A DNA stretch of 64,000 bases, from positions 42,081 through 106,080 of the forward strand of contig JAURVB010013535.1 of assembly GCA_033002965.1 (NCBI GenBank). The letters run 5' to 3'. Shown piece after piece: positions 50,901-63,972 of this stretch. The notes beneath the pieces were generated by a model. That model did no database searches. It was not told the DNA's origin and worked only from the letters and a program-made list of their open reading frames with translations. The DNA comes from Piper betle. Its lineage: Eukaryota > Streptophyta > Magnoliopsida > Piperales > Piperaceae. Position 1 is the stretch's first letter. The number at the start of each line of letters is the position of its first letter. The position numbers and the translations under genes were made by a program.

Positions 50901-53565
50901 ATGTCATATTTACTTACGTGGATATGATTCAAGTTCTTGAAGCAGTTTGTTATAAGATAAGAAATAAATTTTGATGAAATATTCTATTAGTTTTATAGGT
51001 TTTTCTCCCTTATAGAAAAGCTTTTCAATAATTGTTTATTGTTCTGTGGTTTTATGGTTTTAATGCAGGAAAAACTCAGTAAAGCCCTTGTGGACCCTGT
51101 GGAGGTTCTTTTAGATGCTGCTGCAGATGATACATGGCTAGCAATAAGAAAACTTTTTCACAGAGAGACTGAATCTGCCATATCCGAGTTTTCTTCAGCC
51201 TTATCAGGCTTTGACATTGACCATTCAACAATGAATAGCATGCTTTCGGATCTAAAAGATTATGCAAGAAATGTGGTGGAATCAAAGGCAAAGAGGAAGC
51301 TGGTAGAGTTCTAATTCGCATGAAAGACAGGTAGCCTAGTTTTTGTCATCCAAGCTCAAGCTCTTTTTATGTGTTCATTAAATTTTGTTGGCTTGGCTGA
51401 GGCGTTAAATTCTTGTGAGACAGCAATCCATTAGTGGGCGGGATATGGAAAATTTTCTGAATGGTGATGAGTAGATAGAATGCTTGTAACACAGAAAGAA
51501 AAAAGCTTTCACTCATTTACCACAATTATTGGGTTGGCAATGCCAAGAACTTGATCAAGTAGTGGTTGGTATTGGTAATGATTACATGATTAACTGGAGG
51601 AAGCTTCTTTAGGGTTTTGATACCATGTTAAGGATTAATTCAAAAAAATTAAAAGAACATGCAGAACTGAGAAATGTGCAGAAAGGTGAATCACAGCCAA
51701 AAACTGAGAAGTAAAAAAAGAAGAAGGTTGTATTATAATTGAGCAAAGTTGATCACCAATGTTTTGCGATGATGAAGGATCTAATATTTATAAGAGTTCT
51801 CTAAAAAAATTAAACCTAATAGGCTATGTAATCCTAGAAAAATGTATTTCGAAGATTACAAATGAAGTTTGAAAATAATGCCAATGGCACTCTGGACTTC
51901 AAATATCTATGGGAAGCTCATAGATATGCTAATGTGCTCCTGTATTTATTTATAACTTAATCTCTGGTAGCTTTATTACTATTTTTTTGAGGTAAACAGT
52001 ATGAATCATTGATATTTGAGTCCGCTTCTAAGATAGGTTTAAATTTGCAGGTTTGCCACACTTTTCAATCGTGATTCTGATTCCATGCCGAGAGTTTGGA
52101 CAGGCAAAGAAGATATTCGAGCAATTACAAAAACTGCTCGATCTGCCGTAAGCTTACTGTTTTATTACTTGCATAGTCTAGTTGTTAAGAATGACTATGG
52201 TTTTATGTTTTAGCCTTTCTTTTTTTGGGGTGACAGTCTCTAAAGCTGCTATCTGTCATGGCTGCAATTCGGTTGGATAATGGTTCAGATAATATTGGCA
52301 ATACTCTGGCTCTTGCACTTGTAGATTCCGGATCTGGTGCAAATAAGAACATATCAGTTGACCCCTTGGCTTCAAGCACTTGGGAAGAGGTGAGATTTTG
52401 TTTCATCCATGATTGTTGATTTAAATTCTTCAAAATCGTTTTTTTCATTATCGTGTTTTTTGGTTTGTGACTAGGTTCCGCCATCAAAAACTTTAATTAC
52501 ACCTGTGCAATGCAAATCCATATGGAGACAATTCAATGCAGAAACAGAATATTCTGTAACTCAAGCAATTGCTGCCCAGGTAATTTAGCATGCATTGACA
52601 TAGTGTGTCATTATGGTTTAGAAGTTCATTATTTTTTCCGAACAACGCTTTTGTGCCAGCTTTTGATGGCAGTTGAAATATGCTATAGTTGTAAAGCTTA
52701 CTTTATATCATCAACATTTGATTTGGGTTGCAAGTTTTTGTGCATTTCCCTTGTAGTTGACTTTTGCAGTTTGCTACATTTTTGTAAGATTAACCTATGT
52801 ATTTTTATCATGATCAGATGGTAAATTTTTCCGATTGATTGTGAAAATACAAATTAACGCTGTTATTTTATATGTTGCAATTTAAAGAACCCCTTGTTTT
52901 TATATTTTATGAGCTTTTTTTGTCTAATTTCAGGAAGCTCATAGACGCAACAACAACTTGTTACCTCCTCCATGGGCCATTGTCGCAATGGTTCTCCTTG
53001 GGTTCAATGAATTCATGACACTTTTGAGGTAATTTTGGACTGTGGATATATTTCCAGTTGGTTGGTGAGATATCGCAACTATAATGGAGCTAAAAGTTTT
53101 TTTTCCCCTGATACCACCGGATGAATTAACTCTTTGCAGGAATCCTCTATACCTTGGTGTAATATTTGTTGTTTTCCTGTTGGGAAAAGCTCTTTGGGTT
53201 CAGCTAGATATCTCGGGCGAATTTCGTAATGGACCTGTAAGTAAATGATCAAAGCAATGATATATATATATATATATTCACCAACTATGTTGTGGACTTG
53301 AAAGATTGAATTTTTGGATATGGTGCAGATTCCTGGTATCTTAGCCTTGTCAACCAGATTTCTTCCCACTGTAATGAATTTGCTCAAAAGATTGGCCGAG
53401 GAGGGTCAACAGCCGGCTGCTTCCAATCCCCAGAGAAATCCTGTCTCAGGAGAAAGAATGAACCCCAATGGGAGCTCAGCCAATTCAACTTCAGATTCAT
53501 CTTCCACTGTAACATCATCTGAAAATGGCTCGGAGTTCTCAAGTCCAAAAGCCAAGGCATTGTAA
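45514..53565 (+). CDS. RHD3: RHD3/Sey1p/atlastin-like GTPase, with a one-base frameshift
   Basis: A dynamin-like GTPase that fuses and shapes tubular ER. Coding exons: 45514-45661, 45796-45862, 45950-46052, 46697-46767, 46846-46909, 46986-47051, 47145-47192, 47312-47374, 47463-47519, 47609-47767, 47858-47926, 48031-48122, 49588-49666, 50138-50303, 50411-50535, 51069-51330, 52051-52147, 52237-52389, 52475-52579, 52934-53028, 53140-53236, 53329-53565. Visible motifs are the P-loop GPQSSGKS (45-52), switch SQTTKG (73-78), DLEG (95-98) and RD (169-170), a long helical middle domain, two closely spaced C-terminal membrane helices ([13 protein letters not shown] and [13 protein letters not shown]) and a Ser-rich tail. 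Every exon joins in phase except 51069-51330. That exon is 262 bases where 263 would be needed, and frame loss near 51291 leads to TAA at 51312. As written the product is 540 aa without the membrane anchor; with a continuous frame it would be about 807 aa, close to the 802 of Arabidopsis RHD3. The second coding intron has a GC donor. The ATG at 45514 starts the conserved N-terminus MADECSS. Either a very recent pseudogene or a one-base sequence error is possible. Confidence 0.92.
47964..47994. repeat. (AT)n microsatellite in an RHD3 intron
   Basis: An AT run of about 30 bases between the exons at 47926 and 48031. Confidence 0.9.
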
Positions 53566-54249
53566 TTGCAGGGGCGATTACCATGGTTTGTTCAGTGATG
53601 TCACTGTTTGGAGCCCACAATCGTCATCTCCATGGAGACCAGATGAGATGTGATTTTGGGAGGTATTAAGTTTTCACTATTTTTCGGAGGCAAAATTAGG
53701 GTTTCTTGGGAGGAAGAGCTGCAGGGATACATGTTTAGGTTAGTAGTGTGGGTAAGGAAGGTTATAGTTTTATTCTATATACCATATATGATATACCGGA
53801 GAGGCGTGCTGTGTTCATCATGTATCATGTAGGTTGACTGATAGGTCAAAATTGGTGCTTTTGCAAAGTCACCATGTTTAATCAATTGCTCTGTAATAGG
53901 TTACTAGCTAGCCTATTTGTTTAGTTACTTGTTGATTCATATTATCATTATTTGCTTGGGAAGAAAAACCATTATTAAATGTCTTAATAACTTGTGCGTT
54001 CTTCTTTTATGACTTGTTTTATCAAATGACGAAGCGATAGCTTTCATTAGCATTGGATGCACGTCCTTTCATAATGCCTATATTTCTCTTTTTCTTTCCA
54101 AGAGTTTTTTGACGAGTACAATATGATCACCAATTACGAACTCCATCAGATACTTCATAACAGTACTTAATGAATATGGAACATTATAAATAGAGTCGAG
54201 CAAATAGCACAATGCATGCAAAAATAAAACATAAAGAACACTGCCAATC
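53566..54249. other. Convergent intergenic region (RHD3 and ascorbate oxidase 3' ends)
   Basis: The 684 bases between two stop codons on opposite strands must hold both 3' UTRs. No other feature is recognised. Confidence 0.6.
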
Positions 54250-57200
54250 CTAGTTGTGTGATGCTCTAATAAACAACTTGGCAGTCATCCCGCACCCCAG
54301 AGCAGTCTCAGGTATTTTTCCGACCAATTCAACACCTTCAGAAAATATTGTGCCCATGCCCATATGCAAGTGTGGTTCAATGTGGCAATGGAAGGCCCAG
54401 ACTCCGGGATTATCTGCTACAAACCTCAATGCCGTCCACCCATATGGGAAGATAACCGCAGTATTTCTCAGTGGTGGGTTCTTCAAATTGAGCCGGTTCA
54501 TGTCCTCCGGACCGCCGGAGAATTTTCCTTCGCCATAGCCCAAAACCCAGAAATCATGCCCATGCAAGTGCCATGGGTGTATCTCACTCACATTCTCCTT
54601 CAACGCATTGGCGTTCTGGAGCACCACATCCACCGTGGAGTTGAATTTCAACGTGTAAACCCCGCTGCTCTGCGTCGTATTCGGATTCGCCGGTGGCTTC
54701 GCCGTGTTGTAGTTCTCGGGGAATTTCTCGGGCGGCTGGCTGACGTCGAAAGCATTCTTGAGGTTGTACTTGATTGCACCCAAGTAGGGGGTTGACGGCA
54801 GGACCAGGGAGACATTGTTGATGGCCCATTTGGTGTAGCCATTGATCATGTTCTGGGTGTTGAGGAGCACGATCCGGCGGCTCGAGTTCGCCGGCGGGCG
54901 GGGCGAGCCTGGCCGTGCAAGGATGCTTGCCATGAAGCTTTTGCTATGGTGGTAGTCATTCCATGGAGGGGAGGTCGGTGGTGGGAGGGAGGGGAGCTTT
55001 GATGCAGAATTGGGCTTGTAGTTCAAGATGGCCAAGCCTGGTTGGGTGTTGGGTTCCCTTCCCCGGACGCTAATAGAGATCCAGTAGTTCATGAACGGGT
55101 TCTGGTTGGTTGTCAAGAGGACTGAATAGCTATCCCCGGAGTAGATGTCCATGTCCTCCACTGTCACTGGATCGACGTAGTTTCCATCGGCTTCCACCAC
55201 AACCATCTTGTGATTCTGATCAGAGTGAAAGAAATAAATTATGCAATCAATTGGCAAATATTGATTAAAGTAGCTGTTTTGCTTGAAACATAGTTTTAAA
55301 AATAGTATTGATGACTGCACTAGATTTTAGATTTTAAGGTAGTACACGGTATGATCCGGTCAGGGTTGAATCGGTTTAACTGGATTTAACATATTATACA
55401 AAATTAAATAATATATATGAAATTTTGACGGTTAAAATTTTCACGGGAGTGCACTTTCTTGTTACACAAATAGTAAGAATTTCAACCAAAAAGTTTATTC
55501 TTGACCTAATATCATCTCATACTAACAAACTAATATTAAACATTTTCAAAAAATAATATTAAATTATTTGACTAATTATTTTTTGACTTTACAACTTTTT
55601 GACTTTATATTTTCTTTCATAGGTACATAAACATACATTTTTTAATAAAAATAAATCTTAAGTTTTATTGTTAACCTTAATTAAGTTTTAATATATTTGA
55701 AATTTTAATACTGCTTAATGAAAAATAAAGTATATGGATTAGGAAGAATTATTTTAAAGGCATGTCTTAAAACTCATTTAAAAATTTAAAAGATAAAAAG
55801 AAAGGAATTTTAAACTATTAAAGTTTGAAGAACTTTGGAAAAATAAAAATAATAATGGGCTACATAAAGGCTTTGAAGGGGTGACTTGACATTAATCTTG
55901 AATACCTTACCATTAGAGCCAACGTTTTTTCTTTTAACATGGATATCTGAATAATATCTGTGTCATTCTGTTGGCAGTGAGACGTGTCAAACATTAGTCC
56001 CACATCGACCAGAAAGTGAAAAAGTTGATCCTTCCTTAACGACTCCAGACCCGTTCTAACGACATAGCCGGGTTTATTTGCTAAACCGGTGGCATACCGG
56101 TTTTCAACAAAACCGAGGGTATCGTATCGGGTATGGTGAAGCCCGGTAGGTGCCCTGAACCGGCAGACTACAGGTCGGTGCCCTTTATAACAAGGGAAAG
56201 ACAGATTTTTTGAGCACTCAAGCAAAAGGCTGCTAAGTCGGTGCAGATAAGTTTTGCCTCTGTTAGTAAGGTTGATGGAAAATGGGAATGAGATACTCAT
56301 GGCTCAGAACCAGTATTTGTCTGATAGGTAGCGGTGCGTGAATCTTTGCAGGAAATGTATGGCACGCTATCTTAATATTTGTGGCAACCACCTTCCTAGA
56401 GAAAACACTTAGGTGCTAAACATAAAAAAAAGTTCACCAAGTTTGAATTCTTTTGAATCCCGGGGAAGAAGCATTAGAAAATGTTATCCCTAGGCTATAA
56501 TCTAGTTACAGACCCAGAAAGTTTGAATTCCAAGCAACATTTTCTAGTCCCAAGTGGTGCAAATGGAACTTTATAATTAAAAATGTTGCTAATTGTCTTC
56601 CTATCTGGGGAAATAAGATAATGGGCCTTGGAAGACATGCACACAGTTTTTAAGAGAGGAAGCAAATATTTATATGCTGAGATGATCCCATATATTAAAC
56701 GGTTCTAGGTGATAAAGAAAGATTGTGTGCTTACTCCAATTTGCAAGTTGAGGGAAGAAAGAGCAGTGGCGCTTGCCACTCTCAACCGGTAGGTCTTGTT
56801 AGGAAAGACAGGAATCACGTTGGCTTTGCACTGTCCCATCCCTGGCCTTGTCTCGCATGCGCCCATCTTCCCATTACTCCAATGTGATGCCAATGAACAA
56901 TCAAATTGCCCCACTCCATTTATCAGTAGTGACTGCATCAATACCTCAAATATGTCTTGACATTATTCTTGAAATTTTGAAACCACCGTTTACAATTAGT
57001 GGTGCAAGTAGCATACTCTATATGAAAGAATTCAGACCTGGGGCTCCCCGACCCATCTGAAGGGGGCGGACGAGAGGCCGACGGACTGCTCCACGACGCT
57101 CTTGTGCCACCAATCACTCAGAAGAAGGTTGATTTCGCCGTCGTAGTGGAAGGGCTCTTTCTCACCCTCGGCTACATCCACTACGAGTGAGCCGTAGAGG

Positions 57201-57932
57201 CCGTTGGCCCTTTGCATCCCATAGTGGCCATGGTAGAAGTATGTCCCCGGCTATATGACAAACAAAGTTTGGCAATTGTTAGCTGTACATGTATCACTGT
57301 ATGATACTATATGAATAACATAGCATAAGTAAAGTTAAATTTGTCACTTAAACTTTAAATTTGTACCAAAGACGTCGTTTCAAAATTTTGTACCATTTTA
57401 TCATCTCTGATACCATATTTTCTTGTAGTTTGATATATAAAAGATACATGAGCTTTTAGCTAGCTCACTGTTGTGGGCAATTTACAAACCTTGTCAACTA
57501 TAAACCTGTAAACAAACATCTCCTCTGGGTTGATGGCACACTGTGAGATGGAAGCTGTTCCATCTGCCCATGGTGTTCCAATCTGCACAAGCACTATACA
57601 TGTATTACAATTTGTATTGTGGCCAAGAAGACATTAAAATCATGAGGAGGTGAAGGTGGTACCTGTCTGATGCCATGCCAATGGATAACAACTCCTTCTG
57701 TGTGGAGTTTGTTGTGGAGCTCAACCACAATGGTGTCTCCAGCTCTTGCTCTGATAGTAGGGCCTGGAAACTGACCATTGATTCCAATGACAACGTTCTC
57801 AATACAGTCTGGTTTCCCAAACATGTACCCAACTTCCCATTTGAAGTGCCTGGCCTTGGCTGCTTGTGACAAGGGTGGTAACAGAGCAAAGAGGGAGATC
57901 AAGGAAAGAAAGATGAAGTTGTTACACTTCAT
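54250..57932 (-). CDS. AAO: L-ascorbate oxidase (secreted multicopper oxidase)
   Basis: An apoplastic blue copper oxidase that oxidises ascorbate and reduces oxygen to water. Five exons join in frame with GT-AG introns: 57932-57663, 57582-57490, 57250-57038, 56932-56735, 55215-54250. They give 579 aa, near the usual 570-590. Residues 1 to about 24 form a signal peptide (a hydrophobic [13 protein letters not shown] stretch). All copper motifs are present: HWHG (84-87), YHGHYG (127-132), HPWHLHGH (471-478) and [13 protein letters not shown] (534-546), with type-1 ligands Cys535, His540 and Met545 plus His471. The text [20 protein letters not shown] and [10 protein letters not shown] is typical of ascorbate oxidase rather than laccase, and the Met axial ligand also favours it. 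The last exon encodes more than half of the protein. Intron 4 is 1.5 kb and carries an unexplained insert. Confidence 0.94.
55990..56300 (+). promoter_or_regulatory. snRNA-type upstream sequence element (GTCCCACATCG) within ascorbate oxidase intron 4
   Basis: Positions 55997-56007 match exactly the plant USE consensus RTCCCACATCG used by U-snRNA, 7SL, MRP and telomerase RNA genes. No TATA box sits at the expected 25-35 bases downstream; the nearest, 'ccctttataa', is near 56181-56190. The block has higher GC than the surrounding intron and contains repeated 'ccggt..ggtgccc' words. It may be a promoter-bearing repeat or a solo LTR rather than a working RNA gene. Confidence 0.3.
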
Positions 57933-58029
57933 GCCCAGGGAAATGATGAATGAAGGCTAACCTCTAGAATGAAGAGATGGGAAGAAGGAAAGGAGTAGAA
58001 TAGTCTACGCAGATGTAATTGTTCATTCA

Positions 58030-58038
58030 TATATATAA
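58030..58038 (-). promoter_or_regulatory. Likely TATA box of the ascorbate oxidase gene
   Basis: The minus strand reads TTATATATA about 100 bases before the ATG at 57932, which leaves room for a 60-70 base leader. Confidence 0.5.
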
Positions 58039-58039
58039 T

Positions 58040-59912
58040 TTGAGGTTGATAAAATATCTGTATAAGGAATCTAGGCAAGTAGAAAATAACTTTTGAGATA
58101 GTGGAGCCTTCGGTGGGTGTTTGTTGGACTCAAGCCTTTGATCGTTTCCTTTGTTGTGTTGCGATGTTTCTTATGACTTTCATGAGTTCAAGGTACATGC
58201 CCCAACACCTTTTAGGGTTCGACCAGGTGGACGAAGGCGCGGAATAAAATGACAACAGTATAAAGGAATGTGAACAAGGTCAAAATAATCAAATATGTCG
58301 TGATGCCACTTTTGAAAAGGTTGAACAAAATCTAACCCATCAGCTTATGACTATAATATAAATCTTGGCATGCCCCACACGCTATTTGCTCTAATTTACA
58401 AAAGGTGTTTATTTGGTCGTCGACCAGATCTGCTGGCCTTTTGGCCTTTTGGCTCTGGCCGTTGCTGGCCAGGTCGGTCTGCTTCTGGCCGGAGGTAGTG
58501 CATTCCGGCTGGCCACAGGTCGAAAGAGGGGTTATTTTTTATTGTTTTAAAAAATTGATTTAATCTAGACCGGCTTTATAATAGGACGATCCGAATTAAT
58601 ATGGGAGCAGGCTATCCGGACCCTATTTAGAGCATCTTCTTTTCAAATCTATTACATATTTTGTTCTTTTAAAGTGACATATTTGCTATAATTAGACTTA
58701 TTGGTTGTTGTTTACTCTTTTTTATAATGCTTTGTGAGTCCGTCGTTCATATAGCTAGGCAAATTATAATTTCATAAAATCACACATTATTTAATACTAC
58801 ACATACATTGTGATCCTCTTGTAACTAAATAATTAAGTGGAACGGCTATCGTTAAGGTTTTTATGTTGCTAGCTAGGTGTTATCTATAACTAACTCTACT
58901 GTTTTCTTCTCCTTGATTAGCCATTAAAGCTTTTGGACCAAATCTTATATGTGATGCTTCATTGGCTTTCAGTCCTCTTGTATGAGGAATAATTCTGCCT
59001 TAGAAAATACTGCCTCAATTTTTTTATTTTAGAGGAAAGTTTTAAATATCTTGTTGGTTATTATATTGATGGAATATAAAAAGAGTATATTTGGTTTAAC
59101 TGGACGGAACCGGGAACAAAAATTGTCCAGTAGACATCAATTAGAAGGTTTTTGTAATTAGTATGTAATTAAGTATTGATTAAAATACTAGAATTTCCAA
59201 TGCAAACGGGGTTTTGGAGAAAATATTGAAATAAAAAGTTGGCTACCGTTTAAAATGATATAAATAACTAAACCTCATCAGATGAATCAGATTTAACAAT
59301 GGTATGCAACCAGCCGTATGCTACAATACAATATTTAAAATTATATGCTTTGGAGTGTATATAGCAGCCAAGATGTTTTTTTCTTTTTTTTTTTTGAGGG
59401 AGGTAGAATAATAATTTTTTGAGAAATAGCACGGGTAAAAAGTGCTGCTTGATTGCTTCACCATCATCTCGCATGTAATTCCATGCAAGTGCAGCTTATG
59501 ATGAAACCCCTCTTGGGAGCATGAGCAATAAAATGAACTTCATCATGAATAGCTGATCTGATGACTATGATCATTACTCCTTGGCTTCCAAGCCAAGGTT
59601 AAACCTCAAAGATCGTAGTCATATCTTGTAGTTTATCCGAAGCTCAAGGGAAACAATGGGTAGGTAGGTGATGATTTGATTCATCTTTTATTTTTATCTT
59701 GTAATAGATATACGAGGGCTCTCAGAAGCCATAAGCCTCTACCATCTCTTGCTTCCAATGAAGGAGAAGTAAACTTTGTGCATGTCTCATTCAGCCTGGT
59801 GTATGTGTTAGTGCACTCCTGTGTGGTAACCACTTCCAGTGGCAGTGGTCCAGTGGACCTAATATATCACGGAGGCCACTGAAAATTTATCTCAGATTTC
59901 TATTTTTTTAAT
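58040..59912. other. Unassigned intergenic DNA upstream of ascorbate oxidase
   Basis: The first few hundred bases should include the ascorbate oxidase promoter. A patch of 'ctggcc/ttggcc' repeats lies at 58430-58520. No other gene is recognised. Confidence 0.4.
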
Positions 59913-59997
59913 GAACTGGTTTTGGTTCTTCCGATGGACGCTGACCTACCACAGATCAATGACCAACATCTCCATCGGGAAGGGCCAAAAATTTTTC
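59913..59997. repeat. Hairpin miniature element, copy 2
   Basis: The left arm (about 59913-59945, 'aactggttttggttcttcc' then 'gatggacgctgacc') pairs imperfectly with the right arm (about 59961-59996). The text resembles the element at 1330-1440 (AACTG, TTTTGG, CTCC/TTCC, GGAGATG). Confidence 0.5.
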
Positions 59998-60169
59998 TTT
60001 TTAATCACTGTTTTTAGGGTTGTTCACCGGTTTTCTCAAATTATAATTTTGATCTTTGAAATCCAAATTTGATTAGGTTGGAATATATAACATTCCAATT
60101 TGTCAAATCCGTGTTTGACCTAATTTGTGTTAATAATTTAGATAAACATGCAATTTAGACTAATTAGCA

Positions 60170-60590
60170 TTTGAGAAAAATTAAAGTGAGCTATACATTT
60201 AATTTGAATAGTTTTAGTTGATCCCACGTAACAAGGATTATATCTATAGAACGTAGAGTGCTTAAGTAAGAAATTGATAAAAGTATATCTTTTTAAAAAA
60301 ATTAATGTGACCTAATTTTAGATTTTCCAAAACTGTAGTAGTTTAAAGATATTTTAAAATTATTTTTCATTATAATTACTTTGATAATTAAGGTATAAAG
60401 GTTAAAAATATTAGATTAAATTAAAATTTTAAAATACCCTTACTATTTATTTTTATATTTATCTATATGAATTTTAAATAGTATGACTAGCTAATTTGCT
60501 GCAGATAAAAAATGTTTTTTATATATATCTATATGAATTTTAAATAGTATGACTAGCTAATTTGCTGCAGATAAAAAATTTAGCTTATAT
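60170..60590 (+). repeat. AT-rich dispersed repeat R2, copy 2, with a 57-bp tandem duplication
   Basis: It is collinear with 5930-6260. In addition, 'tatctatatgaattttaaat' through 'gctgcagataaaaaat' occurs twice in a row (about 60463-60580). Confidence 0.45.
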
Positions 60591-60599
60591 AAATATATA

Positions 60600-60960
60600 T
60601 ATTTTTGAAGCAAAAACTATTTTATTTAACCGGAGAGTAAATTACAAAACACAGAGTTGAGAACAAGAGATTTATAATTTAATTTAGAATATGCTGCAAG
60701 TCTAGCCAACCAGTTAGCTTCCCACTTAAGATAGGTAGGGATCCAAAAAGCCTTAACTATATAAGCTATCGGAGGTATAGCTCATGTACACCAGGCTCAT
60801 TAGCAATTATTACTATGCCATTTAGCATGATTCACGTATATGCCCAAGGCCATTCTATGTTTGAGTTCAAAGCTAAGATAGCCCACCCATGTTTGATGTC
60901 CTACACTGTCTATGTTGCAGAACTCTAATTTCATATTGGATGCTAGGCCTCGGTGAAAAA
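60600..60960 (-). pseudogene. Possible LINE 3' end (RNase H-like tail)
   Basis: Minus-strand text contains 'LKWEANWLARLAAYS'-like coding (a WEAN...A pattern seen at the end of retroelement RNase H domains). It then has a stop, an 'aataaaatagtttttgc' tail and an A-rich end, as in plant LINEs. It is short and decayed. Confidence 0.35.
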
Positions 60961-60987
60961 ATTTTACAGACGCACGCCTATTACACA

Positions 60988-61048
60988 CGCCCATGGAGAT
61001 GCCAGTAAGCCTGACCGTTGATCAGGCCTACTGGCTTCTCCATCGGCG
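60988..61048. repeat. Hairpin miniature element, copy 3
   Basis: The arms 60988-61016 and 61020-61048 are reverse complements with only a few mismatches (cgcccatggagatgccag against cgccgatggagaagccag), with a 3-base loop. The GGAGATGCC core is shared with copy 1. Confidence 0.65.
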
Positions 61049-61653
61049 TCATATGCAAGTCCTGCTCTTATTATTTTAGGATAGACTTATTTTAACGGAG
61101 TTCAGATTGCATGGTGTTACGGAGGTGGAAAAATTTCTTGCTTGGGAGCCTTAAATCTGCCCAATACCTTTTTCTATAACAACCAAATTAATTGGTTAGA
61201 AGGATATTTTTGTAAGTTACAATTAATGGGTGGTTATTTAAAAAAAAGAATTCAGCAGATTTTGGACTCTGGAGCACAAAACTACACTTTGGAATATTAG
61301 TCCTTCATATCCTTCCATTTTATTTGTTTATTGACTTAAAAGTTTATTTTTTCATTATCAATCTTTTTTTCCATTTTCCATTCTTGACGACACCCTATCT
61401 CCTCCTCCTTTAATATTAAGAATTAATTAAGGATAAAAATTTCCTAGGGGAAACATGCATTCGACGTATAAAAATAATGGTTTAAAAACCCATGACCGGA
61501 ACACGCCACAAAGCTGAGGTAACCAAGTTGACTCACATACAATAGGGTCATAGAAGGTGCTTCTCAACAATATAAACTTTATTATTAATAATGATGCTAA
61601 TCAAACCTATATTGACTATAGTTAGGGTCAAACTAATTGCTCATCTAACCTAT
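61049..61653. other. Unassigned DNA before the copia LTRs
   Basis: No feature is recognised. Confidence 0.4.
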
Positions 61654-61912
61654 TGTTGGAGTTCCTCATCTCCAATGAAGATGACAAAGCACGCAACTAC
61701 ACGAGGAGTCATAAAGACATAAAATTAGTCAAAAAGGTAAAAGAATTGTGGGAGACAAAAAAAAGATAAAAGCTCTTCAACGAAGATGACAAAGCACACA
61801 ACTACACGAGGAGTCATAAAGACATAAAGTTAGTTAAAAAGGTATGTAGAATTCAAAAGAATTATGGGAGACGAAAAAAGATAAAAACTCTTCATATCAA
61901 GTATATGTCTTT

Positions 61913-61956
<44 letters not shown>

Positions 61957-62176
61957 ATTATGAGATAGATTGGGTACACAATTGAGAGTGTTCTCTCTAA
62001 TTGTGAGTAAAGCGATGTCAATTAGAGTATTTCTAATTAAAGATTTTGAGTTGTTTTCTAAGTGGAGTGTGTGTGAGTATTTTTCAATTGGAGTGAATTA
62101 TATACCTATTCTATTTTATCGTGGATAGTTTGTGATTTTTCTTTATTTTGAAGTTTCCAAGTTTTTTGTGTGTTCA
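61654..62176 (+). mobile_element. Copia LTR (TGTTGGAG...TGTTCA, 523 bp)
   Basis: It starts TGTTGGAG and ends in TTCA, as copia LTRs do. A ~116-bp segment ('cgaagatgacaaagcac' through 'gggagac') is tandemly duplicated near 61672-61880. An internal (AT)n microsatellite occupies 61916-61953. The 3' ~220 bases recur as an inverted copy (62235-62443) and as a direct copy (63138-63360). No matching target duplication was found. Confidence 0.65.
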
Positions 62177-62214
62177 TGTCTGTTGTTTTTGATTGTATTT
62201 TTGGATAAAAGCAA

Positions 62215-63360
<1,146 letters not shown>

Positions 63361-63972
63361 TTGTCGCTTACTTTTAACTTGTTAACACATAATAAAGGAA
63401 GCCTCTTGTCAAAAGTAAACCAAAAGTTTAATCTTCTCCTCAAACCTCTACAAGCTGACAAACCAAAGCTTCTTAAAGGCAAAGATCAGAAACTAGAAGG
63501 TATGACATATGTACAATTTATTAAAAAGGATGTAAAAAGATGAGATTGCTAAGACTGATATTTTATTGGCCTTAGATGAAATGTTTTATTTAATATACAA
63601 ACTATTCATACATTAGCTAAAGATTTGTGGGATGGTCTTTCACAGACTGTGCAAAGACAAGTCTTTAGTAAGCATGATTTTTATGAGGAGGCAATTATAT
63701 AATTTGAAGATGAAGGATGAGACTTATTTTTATTAATATTGAAATATATTTAATAGCTTAGTAAATGACCTGTTTGAAATATGTGTAAAGGCTAATGAGG
63801 AAGAACATGCTACTTTACTTTTTGGTTCGTTGTCTTGTGGGATAACTTAAATGAGATTGAGAGTTGTATAATTTGAAGATGAAGGATGTGACTTCTTTTC
63901 ATTAACACTTCAATGTGTTTAATATTTTAGTGAATGACCTGTTGGGAACATGTGTAAAGGTTAATGAGGAAG
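63361..63972 (+). pseudogene. Second Ty1/copia gag relic, with a tandem duplication
   Basis: Broken translations give UBN2-type gag text (DEIAKTDILLALDE, LAKDLWDGLSQTV, NLKMKDE-like, SLVNDL-like), related to the gag at 28560-29170. A ~175-bp segment ('taatttgaagatgaaggatg' to 'gttaatgaggaag'-like text) is present twice (about 63698-63803 and 63868-63972). Multiple stops are present. Confidence 0.7.

Noticed and set aside
55860..56300. 146-aa minus-strand frame in ascorbate oxidase intron 4
   Set aside because: The ascorbate oxidase exons splice cleanly around it, it has no recognised domain, and it overlaps the USE-bearing insert. I treat it as a chance frame.
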